Origin: Clostridium saudiense
GTDB lineage: Bacteria > Bacillota > Clostridia > Clostridiales > Clostridiaceae
NCBI RefSeq assembly: GCF_000577815.1
Contig: NZ_CBYM010000006.1
Span: forward strand, 1 to 64,000
DNA: 64,000 bases
Direction: 5' to 3'
Position numbers and translations under genes: made by a program
Notes under the pieces: model-generated
Seen by the model: the letters and a program-made list of their open reading frames with translations, nothing else
What the model was told of the DNA's origin: nothing
Database searches by the model: none
Shown: in pieces, positions 16,354-24,804 of the stretch
How positions within the stretch are numbered: the stretch's first letter is position 1
Layout of the letters: each line of letters begins with the position of its first letter

Positions 16354-16995
16354 TTATTTAACTTTATTTTTTAATTTCTTTGTATTTTTTGTTGTAATAA
16401 AATTCTTTTTACCTTTATTTTTATTATTCTTATTGTTTTTTACAGATTTTTCCTCAGAATTCTTTTTTAATATAGAGCTTTGCTTTACTTCTTTTACTTT
16501 AGTATCATCTAATTTTGCTTTGACTTCTTTTTTATGTATTGGCTTTTTTGCTACTGAATATCCAAACTTACCTAAGGCTTCTGTATCCATTTTGAAGTAT
16601 TCTCCATGATAATATGTAATTAAATCAGCTTCTTCAAGATGAATTTTCCCCTTTTCATCCATTAAATCTTTATCTACATATGAGCCTACTACCTCTGCAA
16701 TAAATAAATCATGTGTACCAAGAGGAATTATACTTTTAACTTTACATTCAATCGATATAGGACATTCATTTATATATGGAACATCTACATTTGTCCCCTC
16801 TACCATTGTAAAATTCATTTCTTTTATTTTATCAAACTTACGTCCCGGTCTAACTCCACAGTAGTCAACAGCTCTTGTCATATCACTACTTGGAAGGTTA
16901 ACTGTGAATTCCATTGTTTCTTTTATATATTCATAAGATAGTCTTTCTGGTCTCACAGATATTGATAACATTTGAGGCTTAGTACATACTGTTCC
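16354..16995 (-). pseudogene. Flavin reductase family gene, 3' fragment (severed by the 16991-24833 element)
   Basis: The readable frame gives VCTKPQMLSISVRPERLSYEYIK onward, ending in a Lys/Asn-rich tail. It covers all of a flavoredoxin-type FMN-binding split-barrel protein except the first ~40 residues. The missing N-terminus (MKEKVEFKG ... TVAWTGT) is found at 24813-24947 on the same strand. The two parts join in frame at GGA-AC(A). The first internal Met (16971) has no ribosome site, so this fragment is probably silent. The intact paralogue at 24180-24782 shows what the full protein looked like. Confidence 0.9.
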
Positions 16996-17017
16996 ACTCC
17001 ATACATAAATACAGTAA
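16991..17017. other. attL-like junction: GTTCC core plus inner arm
   Basis: The GTTCC core (16991-16995) is followed inward by an arm whose reverse complement reads TACTGTATTTATGTATGG... It matches the right-end arm (24805-24828) at 18 of 21 positions. Left of the core, the flavin reductase frame resumes (VCTKPQ). Confidence 0.85.
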
Positions 17018-17211
17018 TTTTTTAATATAGCATTAGCTTTAGCAACTATAAAATTATATCAAATAAATAATGTATGTAGAAGTATTTTTATTAATTTACT
17101 ATCTTGTATTTTTCTTTTTTACCTTTATTATTAATTTACCATTTTTTATTTTTATCTTCACTCTACTTCCCCCTTACTTCATTCAGTTTTCCCTAATTAA
17201 TCATATTAGTC

Positions 17212-17950
17212 TTAATAATTAGTTATTATTAACTCCCTGTATTTACCTCTTCCTTCTGCAGCTCTCGAAACCGAATAATTAACTTCAACTTCTTTTATAT
17301 TGAATTCTTCGTACCATTCTCTTACTTTTTCATGGTCATTAATAGTTAACAAAAATTTACCTTTTAAAATTTTAAGCTTGTCCCTTAAAATGATATGTTC
17401 TTTTTCTCCAAACTTATTATCATATCCTGCAGTTTCAAAATACGGAGGATCACAAAAGAAAAAGCTATATCTCTATCATATTTATCAATAATTTTTTCAA
17501 AACTTAAATTCTCTACATATGTGTTGCTTAGTCTTTCTCTTATGTCACTTAACATATTCTTATAAAATACTTTTTGACTTGGTTTAGTTGTAGTTCCATA
17601 TCCATATGTCTTCCCCTTACCAACAAAACTTTGAGTTATTAAATATAAGAACCTAATAGCTCTATGTATTTCAGTTAAATAATTTATATTATAGTTTTTA
17701 TACTCTTCAAAAATATCTCTTCTAGAAAACTCATACCCTAATAATCTTTCAATCTCTGGAGAATGATATTTTATCATTTTAAATAGATTTATTAATTCTT
17801 TATCTATATCATTTATAACTTCTATCGTACTTGGTTCTTTTCCAAAATAAACCCATACCGCTCCAAAAACAGTTCTATATAACATGTATGCCCTGGAATC
17901 AAATCTATAATATCTTTTCTTAGTTTATATTTTTCTCCAACCCTACAAAT
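17212..17950 (-). pseudogene. DNA adenine methylase (Dam, D12 family) pseudogene
   Basis: Read leftward, three frames in succession give VGEKYKLRKDIIDLIPGHTCYIE, then GKEPSTIEVINDIDKELINL ... YGYGTTTKPS, then FFCDPPYFETAGYDNKFGEKEH ... GRGKYRELIITN and a stop at 17212. The DPPY catalytic motif is in a different frame from the middle part. There are therefore at least two frameshifts (near 17880 and near 17470), and the usual MKPFIKWVGGK start is lost. In its working state it methylated adenine in a short DNA target. Such genes are common phage cargo protecting against restriction. The stretch 16996-17211 holds no other gene. Confidence 0.85.
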
Positions 17951-18055
17951 AGGTTATTTTTATAAAATATAACATTATTCTCATAATTTGTACTATTTAT
18001 TCCAAGTATTTGTTCTTATCGCAAACATACGTTCTTGTTTTTTTGTACAAAATAG

Positions 18056-18086
18056 AACTAGATATATTATTTCTATATATCTAGTT
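18056..18086 (-). terminator. Possible terminator downstream of the CotF-like pair
   Basis: AACTAGATATA pairs with TATATATCTAGTT over a short loop. On the minus strand it is followed by CTATTTTG, a weak U tract. It is the first strong hairpin after the 18226 stop. The rest of 17951-18225 is AT-rich spacer. Confidence 0.5.
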
Positions 18087-18225
18087 ACCTGTAATTTTAT
18101 TCTGTATTTTTTTTGAATTGCGCACTAAAAAACACCACATATTAACTTTTTAATAATACGTTATTCTCATTTAATTATAATATACTTTTTAGTTACTAAT
18201 ATAGTATTTTATTATATAAAAAGCA

Positions 18226-18474
18226 TTATCCTTGTGAAAGCTGTTGCTTAACTGTAGCAATTTCAGTATCTGTTGCTTTTTGTGCAGGTATGTAATATCC
18301 CTTTTCCTTAGCAATTTTGAAAAGAGCATATTGACGAATCTCATCTTGATCTCTCATAAGTTGTATTGTAGAACGTAGTTCTTCATTTTCACACTGAGAA
18401 ATTATACTGCCATATCCTGATAAACTTGCATTTAATCCTGCTAAATAATCACTTATCATTTCCTTTTCTTGCAT
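18226..18474 (-). CDS. CotF-like spore coat protein (82 aa)
   Basis: A short all-helical protein typical of clostridial Coat F domain proteins: EKEMISDYLAGLNASLSGYGSII, then EELRSTIQLMRDQDEIRQYALFKIAKEKGYYIPA. The Y/F-K-x-A-x-x-K-G-Y-Y-x-P ending is the recurring mark of this family. It lies 12 nt behind the 61-residue partner in the same direction, and AGGAGG precedes the ATG. Bacillus CotF is a coat component; clostridial relatives are inferred to be coat or forespore proteins. It is cargo of the 16991-24833 element and is intact. Confidence 0.8.
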   Translation of the reverse strand: MQEKEMISDYLAGLNASLSGYGSIISQCENEELRSTIQLMRDQDEIRQYALFKIAKEKGYYIPAQKATDTEIATVKQQLSQG

Positions 18475-18486
18475 AATATTTTCCTC

Positions 18487-18672
18487 CTACTCTAAAAAGA
18501 ACATTAGCTTTTCTTTGTTAGCCTTTGCATCTTGTGCATCCTTTGCCAACATGTTTTTTAATGTTGTATCTGTACATTGTTTAGAATAAAAATCTAGTTT
18601 TTTCTCAATAGTACAATGAGCACCAATTAAATGACGCAAATTTTGTAATTCTAGTTGATTTAAATTTGCCAT
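18487..18672 (-). CDS. Small CotF-associated helical protein (61 aa)
   Basis: Begins MANLNQLELQNLRHLIGAHC and continues as helices (TIEKKLDFYSKQCTDTTLKN ... KLMFFLE). Such short proteins usually precede CotF-domain proteins in clostridia, as if the two halves of a ferritin-like helical bundle were encoded separately. TGGAGGAA precedes the ATG. The gene is intact and co-directional with 18226-18474. Spore localisation is inferred from the neighbour. Confidence 0.72.
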   Translation of the reverse strand: MANLNQLELQNLRHLIGAHCTIEKKLDFYSKQCTDTTLKNMLAKDAQDAKANKEKLMFFLE

Positions 18673-18806
18673 TACTATTCCTCCAGTATTATAAATTCAT
18701 TAATTAATATTTTCTAATATTAACTTATTTATTCACTATAAATTATTAAATATAATACCTTTAAAATTTAGTTTATACTAAGTTAATATACTTTCTACAC
18801 TAAATA

Positions 18807-19478
18807 CTATCTTCTAGGGTTTTCAAATGAAGGTGGTGTTGGATTTGGAGCTTCATGTGAAGGTCCTGGTGTTGATAAGTCAAAGTATAACTTTGAATCT
18901 TCTGTAACTCCAAAGTCTTTATTTGAACCACTCTTTTGCACCTTATTTAAAGCCTCCCTAAATAATGCATTATGAGCTTCTTCTCTATTAAGTAAAAAAT
19001 CTATTGTTGCTCTTACTTCCTTATCTTCTATTTGCCTATAAAGATATTCATATACAACCTTCGCTCTTTGTTCAGATGCTATATTTGATAATAAATCTGC
19101 AACTAAATCACCAGTAACAGTAACATAATCAGCAGTCCAAGGTGCACCTGATGAGTTAATAAGTACTGGTGATAATCCACATTGTACATGAGTTTGAATT
19201 TCTCCATTACAAACTTCATTATTATTAACATCATGTCCATTTAATAGATTAATAGTTTGTGAAACCATCTCCATATGACTTAACTCTTCTGCTCCAATAT
19301 CTAAAAATAAATCCTTAATTTCGGGGTCTTTTATTCTAAAACTTTGAGAAATATATTGCATTGCTGCTTTAAGTTCACCATTTCCACCACCTAATTGTTC
19401 TTGCATTAATACTGCATATTGTGGGTTAGGTCTTTCAACCTTTACTTCATGTAATAGTTGTTTTTTGTGTTCAAACAT
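18807..19478 (-). CDS. Manganese-catalase-like (CotJC-family) protein
   Basis: 223 residues of the ferritin-like manganese catalase family. Metal ligands are all visible: Glu in NGELKAAMQY, Glu and His in EELSHMEM, Glu in ASEQRAKVVYEYL, Glu and His in NREEAHNALF. The C-terminus is short and Pro-rich (STPGPSHEAPNPTPPSFENP), as in many spore-associated members. It should disproportionate hydrogen peroxide, probably in the coat. TGGAGG precedes the ATG. A hairpin separates it from the cotJ operon, so it has its own transcription unit. It is a paralogue of the CotJC encoded next door. Confidence 0.88.
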   Translation of the reverse strand: MFEHKKQLLHEVKVERPNPQYAVLMQEQLGGGNGELKAAMQYISQSFRIKDPEIKDLFLDIGAEELSHMEMVSQTINLLNGHDVNNNEVCNGEIQTHVQCGLSPVLINSSGAPWTADYVTVTGDLVADLLSNIASEQRAKVVYEYLYRQIEDKEVRATIDFLLNREEAHNALFREALNKVQKSGSNKDFGVTEDSKLYFDLSTPGPSHEAPNPTPPSFENPRR

Positions 19479-19612
19479 TTTATCTTACCTCCAAACAATA
19501 TATTTTTATCAAATTTATTATTTGAATTTTTAATAATTAATATTCAATACATATTATTAAACTTTAGAATATAAATAAACTCTATCCTTATATTAATAAA
19601 ATAATAAAAAAC

Positions 19613-19652
19613 ACCTTCTATTTATCATATTTTTACTTAATAAATAGAAGGT
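19613..19652 (-). terminator. Terminator of the cotJABC operon
   Basis: ACCTTCTATTTAT pairs perfectly with ATAAATAGAAGGT (13 bp). On the minus strand the stem is followed by GTTTTTTATTATTTT. It lies about 35 nt behind the cotJC stop. Confidence 0.88.
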
Positions 19653-19686
19653 ATATAATACTTAATATTACTATTTTTATTGTTAA

Positions 19687-20328
19687 TTATCTAATTGAAT
19701 AACTATCATAGTAGACTTTATTCGGATGAGGAGTTACTAAACACTCTTCATGATAAATTTTACCTGGAACGGTACTAAAATTATCTTGCACATCCATTAA
19801 TGCTTCTCCAAACCTTTGAAAGTGAACAATTTCTCTTTGCCTTAAAAATCGTAAAATCTCTTTTATTTCTTCATCATCAGTAAGATTAATCAACCATTCA
19901 TAAGTTGCTCTTGCTTTTTGTTCAGCAGCCATATCTTCATGAATATCAGCAACCACATCACCTTTTGCTTGAATGTAAGTTGCAGTCCATGGATTACCTT
20001 GTGCATCACTGTAATATAAAGCTCTACCGTGATCTGTATAATGTCCGCCCAAATCAGCTGCAACTAATTCTTCTTTTGTAGCATTAGACATTAATTGATA
20101 TATCATAGTAGCAATCATCTCAACATGAGCCATCTCTTCTGTAGCAATATCTGTTAATAATGCTTTTGATTTTCCTGTTGGCATTGTATAACGTTGATTT
20201 TGATATCTAAGTGCTGCACTTAATTCACCATCTGGTCCCCCATATTGAGACATTAAAAACTTTGCCATTTTTAAGTCTTTAGATTTTAAATTTATTGGAT
20301 ATTCTAGTGTTTTAACATAATACCACAT
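19687..20328 (-). CDS. cotJC: Spore coat protein CotJC (manganese-catalase fold)
   Basis: 213 residues starting MWYYVKTLEYPINLK, the usual CotJC start. The di-manganese ligands are Glu in DGELSAALRY, Glu and His in EEMAHVEMI, Glu in AAEQKARATYEWL, and Glu and His in REIVHFQRF. It is the last gene of cotJA-cotJB-cotJC, 14 nt behind cotJB. In Bacillus, CotJC is assembled into the inner coat under sigma-E. The catalase activity is likely but not certain. The gene is intact inside a decayed element. Confidence 0.93.
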   Translation of the reverse strand: MWYYVKTLEYPINLKSKDLKMAKFLMSQYGGPDGELSAALRYQNQRYTMPTGKSKALLTDIATEEMAHVEMIATMIYQLMSNATKEELVAADLGGHYTDHGRALYYSDAQGNPWTATYIQAKGDVVADIHEDMAAEQKARATYEWLINLTDDEEIKEILRFLRQREIVHFQRFGEALMDVQDNFSTVPGKIYHEECLVTPHPNKVYYDSYSIR

Positions 20329-20342
20329 TAAGTCATCCCTCC

Positions 20343-20591
20343 TTATTTATTGTCCCAAGGCCAAGGATTAGATGTCCACTTTTCAGGAGCTTCAATTGAA
20401 GCAGAGCCAAAGTTAGTCAATGGTTCATATGATTTTTCATATTTACAAACTAGAAAATCTAACTTTCTAGAAACTTCATTATAATCATCTGTAGCTTTTT
20501 GATTTGTTGGAAAGTTATCTAAATATAAATTAAGCTCTACTGCATAAAAAATATATTTCATAATTTTAAATAGCAATTCATTTTCATTCAT
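20343..20591 (-). CDS. cotJB: Spore coat protein CotJB
   Basis: 82 residues. The family pattern is visible: an N-terminal helix MKYIFYAVELNLYLDNFPTN, then ATDDYNEVSRKLDFL, ending in the Trp-rich tail EKWTSNPWPWDNK. CotJB is required for assembly of the CotJ complex in the coat. It lies 20 nt behind cotJA; the ATG follows GAGGTGAT. Confidence 0.92.
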   Translation of the reverse strand: MNENELLFKIMKYIFYAVELNLYLDNFPTNQKATDDYNEVSRKLDFLVCKYEKSYEPLTNFGSASIEAPEKWTSNPWPWDNK

Positions 20592-20611
20592 TATATCACC
20601 TCTATAATAAT

Positions 20612-20767
20612 TTATTTTTCATTTTCTACATAAGGTCTATAAAGATCTTTAAAAATTGTGCCTATCCTTAAAGCAGTATTAGGCTGAAATAAATTTTCAT
20701 ATCTTTGCAGTATTATATATGCCTTAGCATATTTAGTATTTCTTTTTAATTCCTCTTTAGTATTCAA
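20612..20767 (-). CDS. cotJA: Spore coat-associated protein CotJA
   Basis: A 51-residue gene with a TTG start at 20765-20767, so easily missed. GGAGG lies upstream. The protein begins MNTKEELKRNTKYAKAYIIL and contains QRYENLFQPNTALRIGTIFK followed by DLYRPYVENEK. This matches the CotJA core (Y-x-x-L-F-x-P-x-x-A-L-x-x-G-T-I-F-x-D-L-Y-R-P-Y). It is the first gene of the cotJABC operon. CotJA and CotJC interact in the coat of Bacillus spores. Confidence 0.9.
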   Translation of the reverse strand: MNTKEELKRNTKYAKAYIILQRYENLFQPNTALRIGTIFKDLYRPYVENEK

Positions 20768-20803
20768 ACTTTCTCAATCCTCCCTTTAATATCTACTTAA
20801 TTA

Positions 20804-20831
20804 TATAATATGTAGAAATTAATAAATAAGT
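20804..20831 (-). promoter_or_regulatory. Candidate sporulation (sigma-K/sigma-E type) promoter of cotJ
   Basis: Read leftward, AC (20830-20831) is followed after 17 nt by CATATTATA (20804-20812), which fits the sigma-K pattern AC-N16/17-CATA-N3-TA. The sigma-E -10 element is similar. It lies about 40 nt before the cotJA start, a sensible distance. Confidence 0.5.
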
Positions 20832-21040
20832 TACATAACAATGCTATTTTTGTACATATTTTGAATAATTCTAACTTTTCATATTTAAAAACAATTCTTT
20901 ATGAATTATAAGTATATTTCTCAAAACTAAATAATACTAATCCTATTATGTAAATATTTGTATATATTGAATTTTAAGTAATATATCCAACTTTAATTTA
21001 CTTTTATCCTAACAAATATTTTTGAAACGTAAGAAAATAA
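20832..21040. other. Gene-free upstream region of the cotJ operon
   Basis: AT-rich spacer with no supported gene on either strand. Together with the adjoining promoter and terminator it makes up the ~400 nt between cotJA and the pseudogene at 21173. Confidence 0.6.
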
Positions 21041-21082
21041 AAAAAGCAATCACTAAATGTAGACAGAGTGATTACCTTTTTC
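21041..21082 (-). terminator. Terminator isolating the cotJ operon from upstream remnants
   Basis: AATCACT pairs with AGTGATT, extended by AAAAAG/CTTTTT. On the minus strand it ends in a long T run. It would stop transcripts coming from the pseudogenes at 21173-21829. Confidence 0.8.
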
Positions 21083-21172
21083 TATAGTATCTAGAGTTAA
21101 TACTATATATATCTTGCAGTTTTATCTTTATATATGTTTATAATCTAAAATTACAAACTTATTTATTGATAA

Positions 21173-21480
21173 TTATAATAATCTAAGTAAATTACTACTG
21201 TTAAGTTCTTGTTTATTTAATTTATACTCTTCGATTTCACTCATGAATGTATCAGAAAATAAACAAAATTTTTCATAATCTATTATTTTATATAGATTAT
21301 TTAGCTTTGTAATTATAAGTTCTTCTTCATCGTCTTCTGTCGCTTTACTAATAAATAACTCGCCTCCTTCCTAAAAATAAATTTTAAAATCTGATGTGGG
21401 AATATTTTATCTCTAGATATGAACACGTGGTGTCCTAATGCCCCTTCTGAAAGTGTCAAAATACTCGGAGTATATCTAAG
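21173..21480 (-). pseudogene. Frameshifted remnant of an unrecognised protein
   Basis: The frame gives ILRYTPSILTLSEGALGHHV, FISRDKIFPHQILKFIF. After a shift near 21368 it continues EGGELFISKATEDDEEELII ... NKQELNSSNLLRLL to a stop at 21173. Both parts are fluent protein sequence, yet no single start and frame covers them, and the upstream end runs into the HNH remnant. I do not recognise the family. It is one more dead gene within the element. Confidence 0.5.
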
Positions 21481-21483
21481 TAT

Positions 21484-21829
21484 TTTCTCCTCTTCTTGTG
21501 CTTGTACGATATCCAATAATTCATCCTTTGGCATAGTTCCTTTCTCTGCTAATTTATGATGATATTCACATACAGTTATTAAGTTGCTATCCTCTAATCT
21601 TAGTTAATAATCTTCTTTAATAGGTACTATGTGATGAACTTCTAAGTCATTATAGTTATACTTCTTTATTGTGTTATATAACTTCCTTATACATATCTGA
21701 AATAGAAATTTACCTCTTGTCTTTTTCTTTGCCATGCTTTTGTCCATCTAAACTTATCTGCTTCACTTGTTTTGTACTTATATCTTTTTTATGTCTTCTT
21801 CCACAATACTTATAACTCTTTAATATCAT
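21484..21829 (-). pseudogene. HNH endonuclease pseudogene (phage type)
   Basis: Fragments read in different frames: YKYCGRRHKKDIST, then TSEADKFRWTKAWQRKRQEV, then NDLEVHHIVPIKEDY, a stop, LRLEDSNLITVCEYHHKLAEKGTMPKDELLD. The HH-I-V-P and C-x-x-HH elements are the HNH core, and the order matches the phage HNH nucleases found next to terminase genes. There are several frameshifts and an internal stop, so it is not functional. It supports a phage origin of the element. Confidence 0.78.
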
Positions 21830-21900
21830 ATATTTTATCACTTCTCCTACTAAATTTTCTTAAGGGTTTATTTCTTAATACTTACTTTTTTATGTAAAAC

Positions 21901-21930
21901 AAAAAGAACCCTATTATTAGAGTTCTTTTT
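21901..21930 (-). terminator. Terminator behind the second CotF-like pair
   Basis: AAAAAGAAC ... GTTCTTTTT with a 12-nt loop that can extend the stem. It has a T run on the minus strand and lies 15 nt behind the 21945 stop. Confidence 0.85.
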
Positions 21931-21944
21931 ATCAAATTATTTAA

Positions 21945-22244
21945 CTATTTTTCATTGATAGTATTTATTGATTCATTATAAGAACATGTTAACTGTTTAA
22001 TAGGTGTATCATATGGATTAATCCATCCCTTATTTAAACTTAATTCAGTAAGCGCAGTATGTCCTTCAACCATTTGTGTTAAAGATGCTGAATATATAGC
22101 TCTTAATTCTGGTGTACTACTTGTTAACGCAGAATTAAGATACATATCTGCAGCTTCTTTTGCAGATGAAAGCATACTTAAAGCTATTTTTTTATCATCT
22201 ATATCTGTATTACTCTTTATTAAATTTCCTATCATATTTCTCAT
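21945..22244 (-). CDS. CotF-like spore coat protein (99 aa)
   Basis: Helical protein: KKIALSMLSSAKEAADMYLN, then STPELRAIYSASLTQMVEGH, TALTELSLNKGWINPYDTPI. The L-N-K-G-W-x-N-P-Y-D-T-P ending and the T-P-E-L-R-x-I-Y stretch are typical of Coat F domain proteins. It follows its 71-residue partner after 5 nt. It is intact although flanked by dead phage genes. Spore-coat function is inferred from the family. Confidence 0.78.
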   Translation of the reverse strand: MRNMIGNLIKSNTDIDDKKIALSMLSSAKEAADMYLNSALTSSTPELRAIYSASLTQMVEGHTALTELSLNKGWINPYDTPIKQLTCSYNESINTINEK

Positions 22245-22249
22245 AATAT

Positions 22250-22465
22250 CTATCCTTCCTTAACAACTGGTACTTTATTTTCAACTATAAATTGTTGGAT
22301 TCCTTTAATTCTTCCTTCAGTTGCTAATATACTTGCTTCTGACTGTCTTTTTAAATCTTCATCTGATATTAAAGAACTTATTACTCTTTGCATAACTAAT
22401 CCATCAGATTCCATTTTCAAAATTGCTGCTAAAGATAGATTTTCTACTTCTGAAAGTGCTCTCAT
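22250..22465 (-). CDS. Small CotF-associated helical protein (71 aa)
   Basis: Begins MRALSEVENLSLAAILKMES and is all helix (VMQRVISSLISDEDLKRQSE, then ASILATEGRIKGIQQFI). As at 18487-18672, a short helical protein directly precedes a CotF-like protein, so this is a second split CotF-type pair. AGGTGGTGA precedes the ATG. Confidence 0.7.
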   Translation of the reverse strand: MRALSEVENLSLAAILKMESDGLVMQRVISSLISDEDLKRQSEASILATEGRIKGIQQFIVENKVPVVKEG

Positions 22466-22583
22466 TTATAATCACCACCTATAATATATTTTCACTTTAT
22501 ATTATTGATTTAATATAAAAAATACCCGCGTTAAATTTTACCTAATTTATATACTTTTAATCACTTTTTCATTTAAATATAAC

Positions 22584-22619
22584 AAAAAGCACCTAACTTT
22601 TTCTTGTTAAGTGCTTTTT
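22584..22619. terminator. Hairpin terminator upstream of the CotF-like pair
   Basis: AAAAAGCACCTAAC pairs with GTTAAGTGCTTTTT (one mismatch) and has A/T runs on both sides. On the minus strand it would end transcripts from the sigma-like pseudogene and insulate the CotF-like genes. Confidence 0.8.
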
Positions 22620-22732
22620 ATAAAAGGATATTGAGAATTTATGAGAGGTTATATGACCAATAACATATAACTTGATACAATAACATTATATAATTTAAAT
22701 AACCCTATTAAACTCCCATCTTTTCCCTTTAT

Positions 22733-23040
22733 TTACCCCACATCTTCTAATTTTATGCTATCAACACCAAATAATAATATACTTAAATCCCTAATGGCTG
22801 AATTTATACATCTGCTTGGTGTATTTTTTTGCTGCAATTTAATTCTTCTTGTATCTATTCATAAGATACCTTATTTATATAATATAATTCTAAAGCTTTG
22901 TACTGCTCGTGGCACCATTCTTTAAGCTTCTTGTGCTTAATATATAAGCTTTATCTTGATCATCATATTCCCGTAAATCATCTACATCATTTACACTATA
23001 TATAGCTCTATCTGCATGAAATTTTAAACGATAATAAAAT
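22733..23040 (-). pseudogene. Phage sigma-70-like/late regulator pseudogene
   Basis: Different frames give AIYSVNDVDDLREYDDQDKA, then LKEWCHEQYKALELYYINKV and IRDLSILLFGVDSIKLEDVG before the stop at 22733. The YKALELYYINKVSYE-type stretch looks like the HTH of region 4 in short sigma-like phage proteins. Stops and shifts interrupt it. It is a degraded regulator of phage late genes by inference. Confidence 0.55.
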
Positions 23041-24104
23041 AGAGAACGCTAAACTTGACAAATAGGGTGATAGTATTGCTCCTTTTGGTTATGATATAGT
23101 TAAAGTTATTGAAAATAGGAAAACTATTTCTTATTAAAAAAAAAATAATGATATTCCTTTAGTAAAAGAAATTTTTAATACCTATATGATTTATAAAAGT
23201 CTCCATCAAATACAAAAATATTTGCTAAATAAACATAATATTAAATGGTCATTATCTACAGTTAAATATATATTTGGCAATCCTATATACTGTAGAAGCG
23301 ATGAGAATGTAATTAATTATTTAAATTCAAAAAATATCCCTGTATATGGTGAGCCTAATGGCTGCGGCTTCATTACTTATAATTCACGTCCATAAAAAAA
23401 GGAAAGCGAGAGTGGAATTCTTCTGATACATTCATGGCTGTTAGTAAGCATTTTGCTCCAATAACTTCTGACTTATGGTTAAAGACTCAACTTATTCAGT
23501 TGCAAACAACACGATAACCTATACCTAAATCTTCAAAAGTAAGTTATTTTAAATGAATATTAAGATGTGCTTTATGTGGAAGTCCTGTAACTATAAATTA
23601 TAATAATACAAATAAATATGGTACAAGAAATTACTATTATATTTGTACTGGAAAGATAAAATATGGAGTTTCATATTGTAATAATAGCAATAAGAACAAT
23701 CATGTGCTTTATAAAATATTATTAAATCATCTTATAAACTTTAAAATTCCAACTGTTGATAAAAAAATAATAGCGAAGCCTCTATAGAAAATTTAAAAGC
23801 TCAATTAAAAAGGAATGAAAAAAAGATAGAAAATGTTTTTGATAATCTAACGGAAGCTAACCATGATATAGCTATGGTTATTAATAAAAAGCTAAAATCA
23901 TTATCTGAAGAAAAACAAGATATAAAGTCTAAAATAATCACCTTATCAAATTCTAATAAAGAATTTTCACAAAAAGATTACAATGATGCTATAGAGCTTC
24001 TTTTAGTTTCTGACCACGAAACCAAGAGACAAATTCTTTCAGATATTATAGAAAAAATTAAATGGAATGGGCATAATAATTATCTAAAAACTACTATTAA
24101 ATAA
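23041..24104 (+). pseudogene. Large serine recombinase pseudogene (integrase of the element)
   Basis: The remains follow the order of a serine integrase after its catalytic domain: APFGYDIVKVIENRK, IPLVKEIFNTYMIYKSLHQI, NPIYCRSDENVINYLNSKNI, CGFITYNSRP, zinc ribbon CALCGSPVTINYNNTNKYGT ... NYYYICTGK, and a C-terminal coiled coil (KKLKSLSEEKQDIKSKIITL) to a stop at 24104. Multiple stops and frameshifts interrupt it and the N-terminal catalytic domain with the nucleophile Ser is missing. It resembles the intact prophage integrase at 4349-5911 (NPVYCCSDENA). It explains the serine-type att sites that bound the element. Confidence 0.9.
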
Positions 24105-24123
24105 ATTAATTTTACCCAATAAA

Positions 24124-24170
24124 AAAGATATAGGATAAAGTAATAACTCTACTGATAACCCTATATCTTT
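24124..24170. terminator. Terminator between recombinase remnant and flavin reductase
   Basis: AAAGATATAGG pairs with CCTATATCTTT across a 25-nt loop, with A and T runs on either side, so it serves both convergent genes. Confidence 0.8.
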
Positions 24171-24179
24171 AATTTTTAA

Positions 24180-24782
24180 TTACTTTTTAACTCTTCTTTT
24201 TCTTTTTTTATTATCTGCCTTCTTACGTATCGAATACCCAAATGATCCAAGTGGCTTTGAATCAAGTCCAAAATATTCTCCATGTGAATATGCAATTAAA
24301 TTAGCCCTTTCAAAATGTATTTTCCCTTTCTCATCTAATAAATTCTCATTAACCTTCACATTCATTACATCCAATAAAAACATATCATGAGTTCCTAGAG
24401 GAGTTATAGATTTTAATTTACACTCTAATGCAACTGGAGAAATTTCTAAAGATGGTGTATTTATAGCAACACCAGAATTTAGTTTTAATCCTAATTTAGA
24501 TATCTTATCCTCTCTTTTACCACTTACAACCCCACAGTAATCAGTTATATTAACCATGTCTCTAGTTGTAAGATTAATCACACACTCTTCACTTTCTTTT
24601 ATGTACTCATATGATAATCTTTCTGGTCTTATTCCTACAGCTATTACAGGCGGTTTGGTACAAACAGTACTTACCCATCCTATAGTGAATACATTAGTTT
24701 TACCCTCTTTATTAATGCTTGTTAATAATACTACAGGTGTAGGATTTAACATAACACTGCCTTTAAAATTAATTTTATTCAT
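24180..24782 (-). CDS. Flavin reductase family protein (flavoredoxin type), intact copy carried by the element
   Basis: 200 residues, complete. FMN-binding split-barrel landmarks: FKGSVMLNPTPVVLLTS, GWVSTVCTKPPVIAVGIRPE, RLSYEYIKESEECVINL, then DYCGVVSGK and PLGTHDMFLLDV, ending in GEYFGLDSKPLGSFGYSIRK. Such proteins bind FMN and pass electrons from ferredoxin or NAD(P)H. It lies inside the element, at its right end, and starts about 30 nt behind the stop of the severed 5' fragment of the host gene in the same direction. It can therefore be read from the host gene's promoter. It is a paralogue, not a duplicate, of the broken gene (clear differences throughout). Confidence 0.9.
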   Translation of the reverse strand: MNKINFKGSVMLNPTPVVLLTSINKEGKTNVFTIGWVSTVCTKPPVIAVGIRPERLSYEYIKESEECVINLTTRDMVNITDYCGVVSGKREDKISKLGLKLNSGVAINTPSLEISPVALECKLKSITPLGTHDMFLLDVMNVKVNENLLDEKGKIHFERANLIAYSHGEYFGLDSKPLGSFGYSIRKKADNKKRKRRVKK

Positions 24783-24804
24783 ATACTACATCCTTTCCTA
24801 AAAA

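Noticed and set aside
16354..16971. Complete 205-residue flavin reductase starting at the internal Met (16971)
   Set aside because: The Met lies inside a conserved stretch (CTKPQM-LSISVRPERL), has no ribosome site, and the real N-terminus is found at 24813-24947; treated as a 3' fragment.
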